From Trinickia diaoshuihuensis (GTDB lineage: Bacteria; Pseudomonadota; Gammaproteobacteria; Burkholderiales; Burkholderiaceae), in contig NZ_QUBS01000090.1 in NCBI RefSeq assembly GCF_003390925.1, positions 310,001 to 374,000 on the forward strand: a stretch of DNA of 64,000 nt, written 5' to 3'. The first letter of the stretch is position 1; each line of letters begins with the position of its first letter. Below, piece after piece: positions 36,269-45,521 of this stretch. The notes beneath the pieces are model-generated. The model ran no database searches, was not told where the DNA came from, and worked only from the letters and a program-made list of their open reading frames with translations. Position numbers and translations under genes: made by a program.

Positions 36269-37570
36269 CTAGATCGACGCCAGGGGCAACGTTTTGAGCC
36301 GATCAAGGATCACCTCCTTCATGCCCGGCGGCGCCGGCAGATCGTCGAGCATCTTCGGCCACGTATCCTGAGCCGCGGATACCGCTGATTTGACCGCGGC
36401 GATCGCGATACGCTGAGCGATGCCAGCGGACTTAGCCAGTTCCGTGTAGGTATCGAGCGTCTGAGCGCGCTGCATGCGATCGATGGCAACGTTCATCCCG
36501 TATGTGGAAAACCCCGGCAACACGGCGACGCAAACAATGTCGTATGCAGGGCCCAACCGCGGGTGAACCTTGTCCGCGTAGAGCACGGAAAAATTCTTCA
36601 GATGCGCGTCGCTGTTGCCGATGAGTGTGTTGACCGCTTGCCGTACAAAGAATTCGCGGACGTCCCTCACGCCGCGCGGACTCAGCGCGTCGAGCAAACT
36701 CAGCAGCATGCGGAACTGCTCCTCCTTCCCATACTTCGCAGCCGGCATGCGCCCCAGCATTTGGCAAGCGTCTTCCGCATGGATGCGCTCATTGCCGTGT
36801 CGATCGTAGCGCTCGACGGCGAGAAACGACGTTGCCGTGCCGGCAATGGCCTGAAGGCCGTCGATGTCGATGGCCGAAAGATTCATCGGCTCGCAGGATG
36901 CGACGTTGACCCCGGCGGCTTTGGCCAGTTGCATGGCAACGTACTCATTGAAAATCTGCGAGTCGTCGTTTTTAGCGGGAAGTTTCGCGATGACATCGGA
37001 AAGCTTGCCGTGTCCCGGCATCGTGTATCGCTTGCCTTTGTCCACCGTCGAAAGCGCCAGCTTGTTCTGCACGCCGGAGATGGAGGCGGCGCCCTCGGCA
37101 GGCCCCTCCGTTACGCTCATTTCGAGATTGGCGGCGGCGCCGGTGGCACCGAACCTTCTCGCGTAGTCTGGAACGCTATGCGTGTCGGAGGGTGGCTGAA
37201 CGACAACGGCGCCGGGCAGGTCGTAACCGGCGGCAGCGAGGACACCGAAGTCGTCTCGATCTTCCGGATTGTGACGAGTCGCTTCTAGCCGCTTGCGCAA
37301 ATCGCTCTCTGGGAGGAGCCCCGCAAAGAACGGCGGAAGCTTACCGCCCGTGTTGTAGAGCGCGGGGTGGAAAGCGTTCGAAAAGATGTCAGCCGCAATC
37401 GCCGGAGTGCCTGGGATCGCCATCGACAAGGTGAGCGTCGGCACGCCATTGGCCGCCTTGAACGATTCGGATGGCACGAAGCGGCAGTTCCCGCCAAATT
37501 CGCAAAGGTAACCGCAGACCGCACCGTAAAGCCGTACCTCCAGGTAGCGTGGATGGATTGCGTCGGTCAT
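36269..37570 (-). CDS. hipA: HipA-type serine/threonine kinase toxin
   Basis: 433 residues. N-terminal HipA_N segment (VRLYGAVCGYLCEFGG, FSNAFHPALYNTGGKLPPFF), then the kinase domain with ISGVQNKLAL, the catalytic loop IGNSDAHLKNFSVLY (Asp for phosphotransfer) and LGPAYDIVC. HipA phosphorylates glutamyl-tRNA synthetase in E. coli and induces dormancy. The start overlaps the hipB stop as ATGA, the classic antitoxin-first order. Confidence 0.92.
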   Translation of the reverse strand: MTDAIHPRYLEVRLYGAVCGYLCEFGGNCRFVPSESFKAANGVPTLTLSMAIPGTPAIAADIFSNAFHPALYNTGGKLPPFFAGLLPESDLRKRLEATRHNPEDRDDFGVLAAAGYDLPGAVVVQPPSDTHSVPDYARRFGATGAAANLEMSVTEGPAEGAASISGVQNKLALSTVDKGKRYTMPGHGKLSDVIAKLPAKNDDSQIFNEYVAMQLAKAAGVNVASCEPMNLSAIDIDGLQAIAGTATSFLAVERYDRHGNERIHAEDACQMLGRMPAAKYGKEEQFRMLLSLLDALSPRGVRDVREFFVRQAVNTLIGNSDAHLKNFSVLYADKVHPRLGPAYDIVCVAVLPGFSTYGMNVAIDRMQRAQTLDTYTELAKSAGIAQRIAIAAVKSAVSAAQDTWPKMLDDLPAPPGMKEVILDRLKTLPLASI

Positions 37571-37857
37571 TGGCGCCCTTTCAGAAACATCTCAGCCGCG
37601 CTCGGCGCCTGGACGTCGGGCCCGGTACCCTTTCCTGCTAGGACCTGGCGGACGGCGGCGAGGTGTTCCTTCGGCACGAGTACCCATTGCGCGTCCAAAC
37701 CCGCTGCAAGCGCATCCAGTGTGTGGCTTCGAGCGTCGTGCCTGGCCGCCAAGGTTGCGGACAAGTTGGGGCGAGCGATACCCGTCAGACCACTCAGCTC
37801 AGTGACGGACATGCCGCGGCGCGAAAGAAGCGTCTTAACTTGTTCTATGAATGACAT
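37567..37857 (-). CDS. hipB: HipB-type helix-turn-helix antitoxin
   Basis: 96 residues with a Xre/HipB helix-turn-helix (SVTELSGLTGIARPNLSATL) and a C-terminal tail ending AEMFLKGRQ, suited to lock HipA. Antitoxin precedes toxin by a four-base overlap, so it is made first. A TATAAT box and a palindrome lie upstream. Confidence 0.9.
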   Translation of the reverse strand: MSFIEQVKTLLSRRGMSVTELSGLTGIARPNLSATLAARHDARSHTLDALAAGLDAQWVLVPKEHLAAVRQVLAGKGTGPDVQAPSAAEMFLKGRQ

Positions 37858-37888
37858 TTCATACTTCAGGTCGCTGGAGTTATGAAAA

Positions 37889-37940
37889 ATTATACGGCAA
37901 GCCGTCCGAGGCTGCCTCGACTTGTATGGAATATCATATT
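37889..37940 (-). promoter_or_regulatory. hipBA promoter candidate with palindrome
   Basis: TATAAT on the minus strand gives a 26-nt leader to hipB. No good -35 at 17 nt was found. AATATCATATT, a perfect palindrome around one base, lies about 40 bp upstream of that box and may be the HipB operator. Confidence 0.35.
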
Positions 37941-38109
37941 TTCATGGCGATTAGTATTAAATAACATACACAGGCTAGTGACGTATTAGCCCCCGCTGCG
38001 TGAGTGCCCCCATCCGTTTGGTCATCACCACCACCTACAAAATGCGGCGCCAGCGTTTCACCCCAGGTGGTCACCGCTAGAATCGCAGCTTTAGCCCGGA
38101 ATACCACCC

Positions 38110-39426
38110 ATGTCTTTTGCCTCGCTTGGCCTGATCGACCCCTTGGTGCGTAATGTGCGGGACCTCAATTACCGGACCCCTACGCCGGTGCAGGCCAAGG
38201 CGATTCCCGCTGTGCTCAGCGGCAAGGACGTCATGGCTGGAGCGCAAACCGGCACCGGCAAAACGGCGGGTTTTGCGCTGCCCCTGTTGCAGCGATTGGT
38301 GCAACACGGCCCGGCGGTCTCCAGCAACCGGGCGCGTGTTCTAGTATTGGTACCAACCCGTGAACTGGCCGAACAAGTGCTGCAAAGCTTTGTCGCTTAC
38401 GGCAAGGGCCTCGATCTACGATTTCTGGCCACCTATGGCGGTGTCAGCATCAACCCGCAGATGATGAAGTTGCGCAAAGGCGTCGATGTGCTCGTTGCCA
38501 CCCCGGGCCGTTTGCTGGATCTCAACCGCCAAAACGCAGTGCAGTTCGATCAAGTACAAACGCTGGTGCTGGATGAAGCCGACCGCATGCTCGATCTGGG
38601 CTTTGCGCGCGAACTCAACGCCGTCTTTGCCGCCCTGCCCGCTCAGCGCCAGACCTTGCTCTTTTCCGCCACGTTCTCCGACGATATCCGCGCCATGGCG
38701 GCGAACATTCTGCGCGGTCCGGTCCACATCAGCGTCAGCCCGCCCAATGCGACCGCCAGCAAGATCGAGCAGTGGGTCGTGCCGGTGGATAAAAGGAACA
38801 AGCCCGATCTGTTCATGCACCTCGTCGCTCAGAACCACTGGGAGCACGCGCTGGTGTTCGTCAAAACCCGCAATGGCGTGGATTATTTGGCAACCGTGTT
38901 GGATGAAGCGGGTTATTCGGTCGACACCATCCATGGCGACAAGCCGCAGCCCGCGCGCCTGCGCGCGCTGGAACGCTTCAAGAGCGGCGAAGTCAATATG
39001 CTGGTAGCCACCGATGTCGCCGCGCGCGGGCTCGATATCGACGATTTGCCCCTGGTGATCAACGTCGACCTGCCGATCGTGGCACAGGACTATGTCCACC
39101 GTATCGGCCGTACCGGCCGCGCGGGCGCGAAGGGTGTGGCGGTGTCCCTCGTGTGTGCCGATGAAGCGCCGCAACTCGCCGCGATCGAAGCGCTGATCCG
39201 GCAAACGCTTCCCCGTAACGAGGAGCCGGGTTTTGAAGCCCAACACCGCGTGCCGCAAACCAGCGCGACAGGCGAGATCGTCAAGAAACCCAAGAAGCCG
39301 AAGAAGCCTAAGGTTCCGCAAGCTTCTATCGGCGCGCTGCCGGCGCTCCGCGATAAACCGCACGCGCAGAGAAGCGGAAATAAACGCAAGCCCGCGGCGC
39401 AGCCGAGCAAAGCGAGAGGCCGATAA
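38110..39426 (+). CDS. rhlE: DEAD-box ATP-dependent RNA helicase RhlE
   Basis: 438 residues. Q motif YRTPTPVQAKAIP, Walker A AQTGTGKTAGF, DEAD box LVLDEADRMLDLGF, FSATFS and HRIGRTGRAG are all intact. The C-terminus is a lysine/proline-rich basic tail (KKPKKPKKPKVPQ), typical of RhlE. It unwinds structured RNA during degradation and ribosome assembly. Core gene, unrelated in function to its neighbours. Confidence 0.95.
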   Translation: MSFASLGLIDPLVRNVRDLNYRTPTPVQAKAIPAVLSGKDVMAGAQTGTGKTAGFALPLLQRLVQHGPAVSSNRARVLVLVPTRELAEQVLQSFVAYGKGLDLRFLATYGGVSINPQMMKLRKGVDVLVATPGRLLDLNRQNAVQFDQVQTLVLDEADRMLDLGFARELNAVFAALPAQRQTLLFSATFSDDIRAMAANILRGPVHISVSPPNATASKIEQWVVPVDKRNKPDLFMHLVAQNHWEHALVFVKTRNGVDYLATVLDEAGYSVDTIHGDKPQPARLRALERFKSGEVNMLVATDVAARGLDIDDLPLVINVDLPIVAQDYVHRIGRTGRAGAKGVAVSLVCADEAPQLAAIEALIRQTLPRNEEPGFEAQHRVPQTSATGEIVKKPKKPKKPKVPQASIGALPALRDKPHAQRSGNKRKPAAQPSKARGR

Positions 39427-39539
39427 GGAAGGGGGTCGATGACACTTCCCCTGTGACCTATCGATGCGGTTATAGGCGGGGGCGTCCATCCCACTGCTTA
39501 CCGCGAACGGGCTACGTGCGCCCCTCAACGTCGGAATTG

Positions 39540-40723
39540 TCATTCCGCATTCAGATCGCCAGGATCGGTGGATTGTCTGCGCCGGTCCAGGGCGCTGCGG
39601 GTTCGTTCGAGTTCCTTCGCGATCAAGGCCTCGTTCGGTAGCACGGTCCGATACTCGGCCGCCACGATCTTGTTCGGAAGATTATCAAGTGCATAATGTG
39701 CCTCCGCCGCACCTTTCTCCGCACATAAAATCAACCCCACCGGCGGATTCTCACCCCGCTTCATCCAGTGCTCCCGAGCATAGTTCAGGTAAAGGTGCAT
39801 CTGCCCAGCATCTGCATAGCTGAAGCGGCCGACCTTTAGGTCGATGACGAGAATGCACTTCAATCGCCGGTGAAAAAACACCAGGTCGACACGAAACCAA
39901 GAGTCGTCAATTCTCAGACGCCGTTGTCTGCCGATGAACGCGAAGTCATCACCGAGTTCCAAGAGGAAATCTGCGAGGTGCTTGATCAGTGCCGCCTCGA
40001 GGTCGGATTCGGAGTACTCATCGCGGATGTCGAGAAATTCAAGGATAAAAGGGTCACGAATCGCCTCGTTAGGCGTCACGGCATCACCGGGCTGCACATC
40101 GGCGGCTGCTTTGTTGAGCAGCACGGCCTTATTGCGAGAAAGCGCCAACCGCTCATAGAGCTGGCTGCCGATCTGGCGATCGAGTTGGCGAACTGACCAA
40201 CCTTGGCGAGAAGCCTCGGCTTCGTAGAAGGCGCGCGCCGCCGTCGACTTTACTGAAAGCAGCCGTACATACGCTGACCACGGGAGCGGGAAGGCCTTAG
40301 CGACGGCGCCCAATTCGGGTACGTCGCCCCCATTCACCCAAGAGGCCCATGGTCCATCAGAACATGTTGACGGTGTGGGCACAAGCTGTGATGCGGGAGA
40401 TATTGCAGACAGCGTCTGCAATATCTGATCAATCGGCCACGCGAGGTAGAACGCACGCATCTGCGCAAGGTTACGCCAGCCAAAACCGCGGCCAAACCGC
40501 TGCGACAAATCAGTGCCCAGTCGCCGCATCAGCGCATCGCCGTACGCCGCACGCCCTTCTCCCCCTGCTCGAACTCGACGATCCGCCGACCTATCTCCCA
40601 GTAGCTTGCAGTCATGATCGCATTGACGCTGCGCGCAGCGGCAGCGCGTGTCGAGGCCACGACTTCGGCGATTTCACTATGCAGCCCCGCATAGGCACTC
40701 GGCGTGATGTCGCGATTCGTCAC
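39540..40723 (-). pseudogene. DUF1016/YhcG-family PDDEXK nuclease gene, frameshifted
   Basis: The first 64 residues (ITPSAYAGLHSEIAEVV, NAIMTASYWEIGRRIVEFEQ) belong to the DUF1016 N-terminal domain and end at a stop. The same protein resumes one frame over as LMRRLGTDLSQRFGRGFGWR and continues to the nuclease half (DDSWFRVDLVFFHRRLKC, LVIDLKVGRFSYADAG, the PDDEXK core). About one base is missing around 40545-40556. The stop and a downstream ATG overlap as TGATG, so reinitiation could make the C-terminal 329 residues, but the N-domain is split. Family members are linked to DNA repair and defence. Confidence 0.82.
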
Positions 40724-41010
40724 AGTATAGTCTGGGGTGTTGGTGATAGGACTGAACGTCTCGCATCAAGAAATACTTCCGAAGATTTCCCGTCGCGATG
40801 GTCGGAGATTGTCTCCGCGCTCTAGAAACCATCTGCGCACATGCTTTGTTTTTAGACTCAATCACCCCACGGCGGTCTTTTGATCAGACTCGCCGACTTC
40901 TGCTCATAGCGATACTGCAACTGGTTTATAAACTCTGCTCGCAGGTCGTTGGTTGAGGCGAAGTTCCTATAATCGGTTCAATGGCGCCCAAGCAGCCAAA
41001 GGAGAGCACG

Positions 41011-42390
41011 ATGAGTGAACGTTTCGACGCAGTCGTCATCGGCACCGGCCAAGCCGGCCCCGCACTCGCCGCAAAGCTCTCCAGCGCGGGCATGAAAGTG
41101 GCCATCGTCGAACGCGGGCGGTTCGGCGGCACGTGCGTGAACACCGGATGCATCCCCACGAAGACGCTGGTAGCCAGCGCTTATGCGGCTCATCTCGCGC
41201 GGCGGGCAGCCGAGTACGGCGTCATCGCCGGCGGCCCGGTCACAGTCGACATGAAGCGCGTCAAGGCGCGCAAAGACGAGATTTCGGATCGCTCCAGCCA
41301 CAACGTGGAAAATTGGGTTCGCGGCTTGGAACACTGCACGGTTTACCAGGGTCACGCCCGCTTTGAAAGCGCGAACACCGTGCGCGTGGGCAGTGAATTG
41401 CTGGAAGCGGAACGGATCTTTATCAACGTCGGCGGACGGGCGCTGATTCCGCCGATGCCAGGCATCGATCAGGTGCCCTACTTGACGAATTCGACGATGA
41501 TGGACGTCGACTTTCTGCCGGAGCACTTGATCGTGGTCGGCGGCAGCTACATTGGGCTCGAGTTCGGCCAGATGTATCGTCGCTTCGGGTCGCGAGTGAC
41601 GATCGTGGAGAAAGGACCGCGCCTCATCGCGCGCGAGGACGAGGACGTATCGCAGGCGGTGCGGGAAATCCTAGAGGCCGAGGGGATCGATGTTCAACTC
41701 GATTCGAACTGCCTGAGGGCGCGACGCGATGGAGAGCAGATCGTCGTTGGACTCGATTGCTCCGGCGGGGCCCGAGAAGTGACGGGTTCGCATCTTCTGC
41801 TCGCGGTCGGGCGCGTGCCGAATACGGACGATCTTGGGTTGGAGAAAGCCGGGATCACGACCGATGCGCGCGGCTACATCGGCGTGGATGATCAGTTGCG
41901 CACCAACGTTCCCGGCATCTGGGCGCTGGGCGACTGCAACGGCCGAGGCGCGTTCACCCACACGTCGTACAACGACTACGAGATCGTTGCGGCCAACTTG
42001 CTCGATAATGACCCGCGCAAGGTGTCTGACCGTATTCCGGCGTACGCGTTGTTCACCGACCCGCCGCTTGGCCGCGTCGGCATGACGCTCAATGAGGCGA
42101 AACGGTCGGGCCGCAAACTGCTGGTGGGCACCCGGCCGATGACGCGCGTCGGGCGCGCCGTGGAAAAAGGCGAGACGCAAGGGTTCATGAAGGCGATCGT
42201 CGATGCGGATACCGGGGCCATTCTCGGCGCTTCGATCCTCGGTGTGACCGGCGATGAAGTGGTGCATTCGCTGCTCGACGCGATGTACGCGAAAGCACCG
42301 TACACCACGATCAGCCGTGCGGTGCATATCCATCCGACCGTTAGCGAATTGGTGCCGACGATGCTTCAGGATTTGAAGCCTGTGGTGTAG
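41011..42390 (+). CDS. FAD-containing pyridine nucleotide-disulfide oxidoreductase (mercuric reductase-like)
   Basis: 459 residues. FAD loop VVIGTGQAGPALAAKL, redox-active pair GGTCVNTGCIPTKT, NAD loop IVVGGSYIGLEFGQ, second FAD site GIWALGDCNGRG and dimerisation-domain histidine in HIHPTVSEL. There is no N-terminal heavy-metal-binding domain and no C-terminal vicinal cysteines, so despite family similarity to MerA it is unlikely to reduce mercury. AAGGAG precedes the chosen ATG by seven bases, ten codons into the open frame. TATAAT occurs about 45 bp upstream. Confidence 0.92.
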   Translation: MSERFDAVVIGTGQAGPALAAKLSSAGMKVAIVERGRFGGTCVNTGCIPTKTLVASAYAAHLARRAAEYGVIAGGPVTVDMKRVKARKDEISDRSSHNVENWVRGLEHCTVYQGHARFESANTVRVGSELLEAERIFINVGGRALIPPMPGIDQVPYLTNSTMMDVDFLPEHLIVVGGSYIGLEFGQMYRRFGSRVTIVEKGPRLIAREDEDVSQAVREILEAEGIDVQLDSNCLRARRDGEQIVVGLDCSGGAREVTGSHLLLAVGRVPNTDDLGLEKAGITTDARGYIGVDDQLRTNVPGIWALGDCNGRGAFTHTSYNDYEIVAANLLDNDPRKVSDRIPAYALFTDPPLGRVGMTLNEAKRSGRKLLVGTRPMTRVGRAVEKGETQGFMKAIVDADTGAILGASILGVTGDEVVHSLLDAMYAKAPYTTISRAVHIHPTVSELVPTMLQDLKPVV

Positions 42391-42552
42391 CGCTTGGAGT
42401 TTGTACCGCTTTACATCAGCAGGACTCGAATCAGCTACTTACGCTCCCAGTCGCCTTCCGTCGGTCGGCAGCCTCCCCACGGTAGCCAACCGAACCGGGC
42501 AAAAGACAATTTGCCTATTGCCTTGACAAGGCTTTTACCACGTCCCCAATCT

Positions 42553-42936
42553 TTACGTTTTCGAGAGGTGGCTTACGTAACCGAGAAAAATCGGCACCTC
42601 CACTTCGGATTCAAGTTTACACACTGTGACGAGTACGTCCCGATGCAATTTCTTGTGCTTACGAAGAATTATTGCGTCAGCCGTAGGGCTGTACGATATT
42701 ATTGAAAACCCCTCGTCATTCTCGCTTATTTCATCAGACGAAAAAAACAAAATAGCCAGTCTTGCTGTAATCAACCATGACCATATGGCAATGACCGCCA
42801 AGCCGATTAGCCATCTTATTGATATTTTTTCAGATGTGTCTACCCAATTCGTGACAATCGACGAAGATATACCGACTGTCGCTATAAGCGATGACAATAT
42901 GTAAGGCCTAAATTTTGCCCAGTTGATCTCGCTCAC
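42553..42936 (-). CDS. Small low-GC membrane protein, unknown function
   Basis: 127 residues from a GTG start. Two hydrophobic segments (about residues 13-31 and 42-66: ILSSLIATVGISSSI and RWLIGLAVIAIWSWLITARL) are followed by a soluble domain rich in acidic residues (FFSSDEISENDEGF) and LRKHKKLHRDVLVTVCKLE. The last residues (FLGYVSHLSKT) stop abruptly and suggest a C-terminal truncation. The base composition is clearly lower in GC than the neighbours, pointing to transfer. I recognise no family. Its place among Fic, hipBA and DUF1016 genes hints at a toxin or defence accessory. Confidence 0.55.
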   Translation of the reverse strand: MSEINWAKFRPYILSSLIATVGISSSIVTNWVDTSEKISIRWLIGLAVIAIWSWLITARLAILFFSSDEISENDEGFSIISYSPTADAIILRKHKKLHRDVLVTVCKLESEVEVPIFLGYVSHLSKT

Positions 42937-43310
42937 TTAAAGCCCCGTCAATTCGATCTATCAAGGTATGGTCAATCTAGATTTGGCCCGCCGAACCTGC
43001 CCGCTTGCTCTAGCGCGTTCGGCAGTCTACCAGCTCCCTCGCCGCGCCGATGCGTTGCCTCGACTTTCAACATTGGCCGTGCACCCGTCGACCTACGCCG
43101 CTATGCGAACGGTCGCTTTGTACCTCGGAAGCCGCCACTAGGATTAATGTGCGAGCGCCCCCGGGAATTCGAAACCCTGTTCACGTCGAAACCGCTCTTG
43201 CCACACGAAATTCCGTCGTTCCGCTCGAAATTTGTTCAGTCGGCCTTATTATTGGCGCCCTATCCTCGAAAAACAGTCGCGTGCAGCGACACCTCATGGT
43301 GCCCGCACGC
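42937..43310. other. Intergenic region without a recognised gene
   Basis: About 370 bases between the start of the low-GC membrane protein and the end of the second Fic gene. A 114-codon plus-strand frame crosses it and part of the Fic gene, but it shows no family signature and runs antisense to Fic. It may contain debris from the transfer of its neighbours. Confidence 0.4.
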
Positions 43311-44852
43311 CTAATTCGGCGAGGATTCGCCGTCATCGCTGGTTTGTGCGGATGCCGACTCGAAAGTCTCGCGCACCACTTCCTCGATCCGTAAAATGAC
43401 CTCGTCGGGCAGATGCGGGTACCTTTTGCGTTTGTTGGACGACAGCTTTCCGTTGTTCGATTGCACCATGCGGATAAGCGCCGAAAGGTCCGAGCGGGGA
43501 AGATTGAGTTCGCCGTTCAGTTGCTCGAACGCGGTGTCGAATCCGCTTAGCCAATGCAGCTCACGTGGCAACTCTGTCCGCACGGCCTCGATGAGCATGC
43601 GGTGCAGGAAGCGGACTTCGCGCGTTGCGTCGAAGAACCGGTACGGTCGTCCGCCCGGTGACGACATTACGTGCGGCGCGTCCTCGCCGGGCGCGTATTG
43701 CCACAATCGCGTGGTCGGGCGGGAAAACCCATTTAGCACGTCAAGATACGAGTCTTCGTGGCGTTTGAAGACCGCTGACACCGGGACGATCGCCCCACCC
43801 TTCAGGCGACGAGCACCGTTGATCACGTGGTGGATCAGGAAGCGGTGAATACGCCCGTTACCGTCGAGAAAAGGGTGCAGGTAGACAAATCCAAAGGCCG
43901 CGCAAGCAGACCGCACGAGCACGTTGGAGCAACGGTGCCCGCCAGCGCTGGACTGCTCGTTGATGAACGCCTCCCACCCTCTCATGGCGCGCGTGAGATC
44001 TTCGGGCGGGGGCGGGAAAAACGTGACACGCCCCGTTCCGTCCTCGAGCCAGTTCTGTTTCGTCCGATACGATGCCTCCTGGGCGTAGCTATCCCTAACG
44101 ATGACGTTCTGCAAGTCGACGAGCCACTCCTCGGTAACGCGCTCCTCCTCGCCCGCTCGGGCAAGAAGCTGAACAAAGCGCTCGCCCTTGTTGCCACTGG
44201 GCGTTTCGCGCTCAATGCTGTAGCTACTGCGCGTCTCGGAAAGGAACAGGTAGCGGACCGCGCGCTCATAAAGCGCTGCATCGGAGACCTGCTCCAGTGT
44301 CAGACTTGCCTCATCGAGCAATTCGTCCAGAGACGGTCCAGCCGCCAGCGCATCGCGCCGTACGAGCGGGCAGAAATCGCGGGTGCCGGGCAGGTTGTCT
44401 CGCACCCGGAACTTCTGATGCCGGGTTGCGTGCGCCGAATCCGCAGTGAAATAATCAGCGTCCGGCAGTGCATCGACGTAGGCGCCCGAAGGGCTCTTCT
44501 CCACGACCAGATTGCCGCCGGTTAGCCATTCCCAAAAGAAGCACGCCCTACGTACGAACGTGCTGTTTGGCGACTCGGACCACCTGCGCAGCAGCTCTGC
44601 CTCGGGCAGATGCTCGAATACGGCCTCAAGCACCTCAAGATTCACCCCCTCATTGCGAAGTGCGAATTCGACGTGCCCGATCAGCGTCTGCTCCACGGCT
44701 GTCTTGCGCGGATACCAGAACCCATTGTGACCGCGTACTTTTTGGTTCACGGAACCGTTGAGATAAGCAGGCGCTTCGAGTGGCCGAACCCGTGATTCCA
44801 GGTTCAGGTGCTCGATAAGGTGTTGGTAACCAACGGGTTCCAGTTCGGCCAT
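43311..44852 (-). CDS. Fic-family protein, second and unrelated subtype
   Basis: 513 residues. The catalytic motif HPFLDGNGRIHRFLIHH is complete. A helix SSYSIERETPSGNKGERF precedes it and has S-xxx-E, but R replaces the usual G/N after the glutamate, an unusual variant of the inhibitory motif. The N-terminal 200 residues (LEPVGYQHLIEHLNLESRVR) and a C-terminal region with RKRYPHLPDEVILRIEE are specific to this subtype. The promoter region contains an 8-bp inverted repeat. Likely AMPylation of a protein target; target unknown. Confidence 0.88.
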   Translation of the reverse strand: MAELEPVGYQHLIEHLNLESRVRPLEAPAYLNGSVNQKVRGHNGFWYPRKTAVEQTLIGHVEFALRNEGVNLEVLEAVFEHLPEAELLRRWSESPNSTFVRRACFFWEWLTGGNLVVEKSPSGAYVDALPDADYFTADSAHATRHQKFRVRDNLPGTRDFCPLVRRDALAAGPSLDELLDEASLTLEQVSDAALYERAVRYLFLSETRSSYSIERETPSGNKGERFVQLLARAGEEERVTEEWLVDLQNVIVRDSYAQEASYRTKQNWLEDGTGRVTFFPPPPEDLTRAMRGWEAFINEQSSAGGHRCSNVLVRSACAAFGFVYLHPFLDGNGRIHRFLIHHVINGARRLKGGAIVPVSAVFKRHEDSYLDVLNGFSRPTTRLWQYAPGEDAPHVMSSPGGRPYRFFDATREVRFLHRMLIEAVRTELPRELHWLSGFDTAFEQLNGELNLPRSDLSALIRMVQSNNGKLSSNKRKRYPHLPDEVILRIEEVVRETFESASAQTSDDGESSPN

Positions 44853-44871
44853 GAGACTCGAAAAACGTTCA

Positions 44872-44947
44872 GAAGTCTCGAAATATTATCGCAAACAGCT
44901 CTTTTCGAGCACGAATACTCGAAAAATTCTCGCTCCCCGTCCTGCTG
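44872..44947 (+). repeat. Left copy of a 76-bp direct repeat
   Basis: Matches 51006-51081 at 65 of 76 positions without gaps. It covers the Fic leader, including an exact inverted repeat TTTTCGAG/CTCGAAAA with an eight-base spacer that is degraded in the right copy. Confidence 0.85.
44902..44925. promoter_or_regulatory. Inverted repeat upstream of the second Fic gene
   Basis: TTTTCGAG and CTCGAAAA form exact eight-base arms around CACGAATA, about 50 bp upstream of the Fic start. Candidate operator for the Fic protein or an unlinked regulator. Confidence 0.5.
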
Positions 44948-44996
44948 ACGGGCGTTATACCGCTGCGCCGTTACGAGGTGGCGGCGATCGCTGGGC

Positions 44997-45298
44997 TCAG
45001 AATGCCGGCGGGATCCCCGTCACCCGCATCTCCAGCTTCAATTCAACCAGCTCAACGCCTCCGCGTTCTATCACGATGGTCTTTCCCGGTACGGGATGGA
45101 AGCCGTTCTTGTGATAGAAGCGCACTGCCGTCTCGTTGCGCTCGAGAACCCACACCGAGATTCTCGATGTGCCTCCCGCCGCTAAAACGGGGAGCACATG
45201 CCCGAGTAACTGGTAACCCGCACCCTGTCGCGTGCGTACCGGATCAACATACATCGCCTGGATTTCGGCTCTTCCGGTGTTGCTCTGCGGATTTCCAT
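44997..45298 (-). pseudogene. GNAT acetyltransferase gene with internal deletion
   Basis: A normal start is present (AGGAGAAAGGA then ATG) and reads MEIRRATPEE, the classic opening of a GNAT protein. The next codons jump straight to AEIQAMYVDPVRTRQGAG in a different frame, the acetyl-CoA loop found about 75 residues later in intact proteins. The C-terminal half continues to VLERNETAVRFYHKNGF and a proper stop. About 60-70 codons have been deleted out of frame, so no full protein is made. An 85-residue C-terminal product could start at the internal ATG. Confidence 0.75.
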
Positions 45299-45521
45299 TC
45301 CTTTCTCCTCACGCGATCTTGAGATATTTCACACCCTGACATCCTGAGCCACATCAGTGTCCAGAACGCTCTTGGCTATGTCGGCGTATCTAAAGTTTCA
45401 TAGAAACTCGTCGTAAATACCTAGATAGTCTTACCAAATTCGACGACGACGTTGAAACGGGCATAGACGCGGGCCACCGCTTCGAAAGCCACCAGTCGGT
45501 CGCAGCGGACAGGAAAATATC

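Noticed and set aside
41011-42390. Functional mercuric reductase
   Set aside because: No metal-binding N-terminal domain or C-terminal cysteine pair, and no mer genes nearby; kept as a general disulfide oxidoreductase.
43050-43394. 114-codon plus-strand frame after the low-GC gene
   Set aside because: No family signature, and it overlaps the end of the Fic gene antisense.
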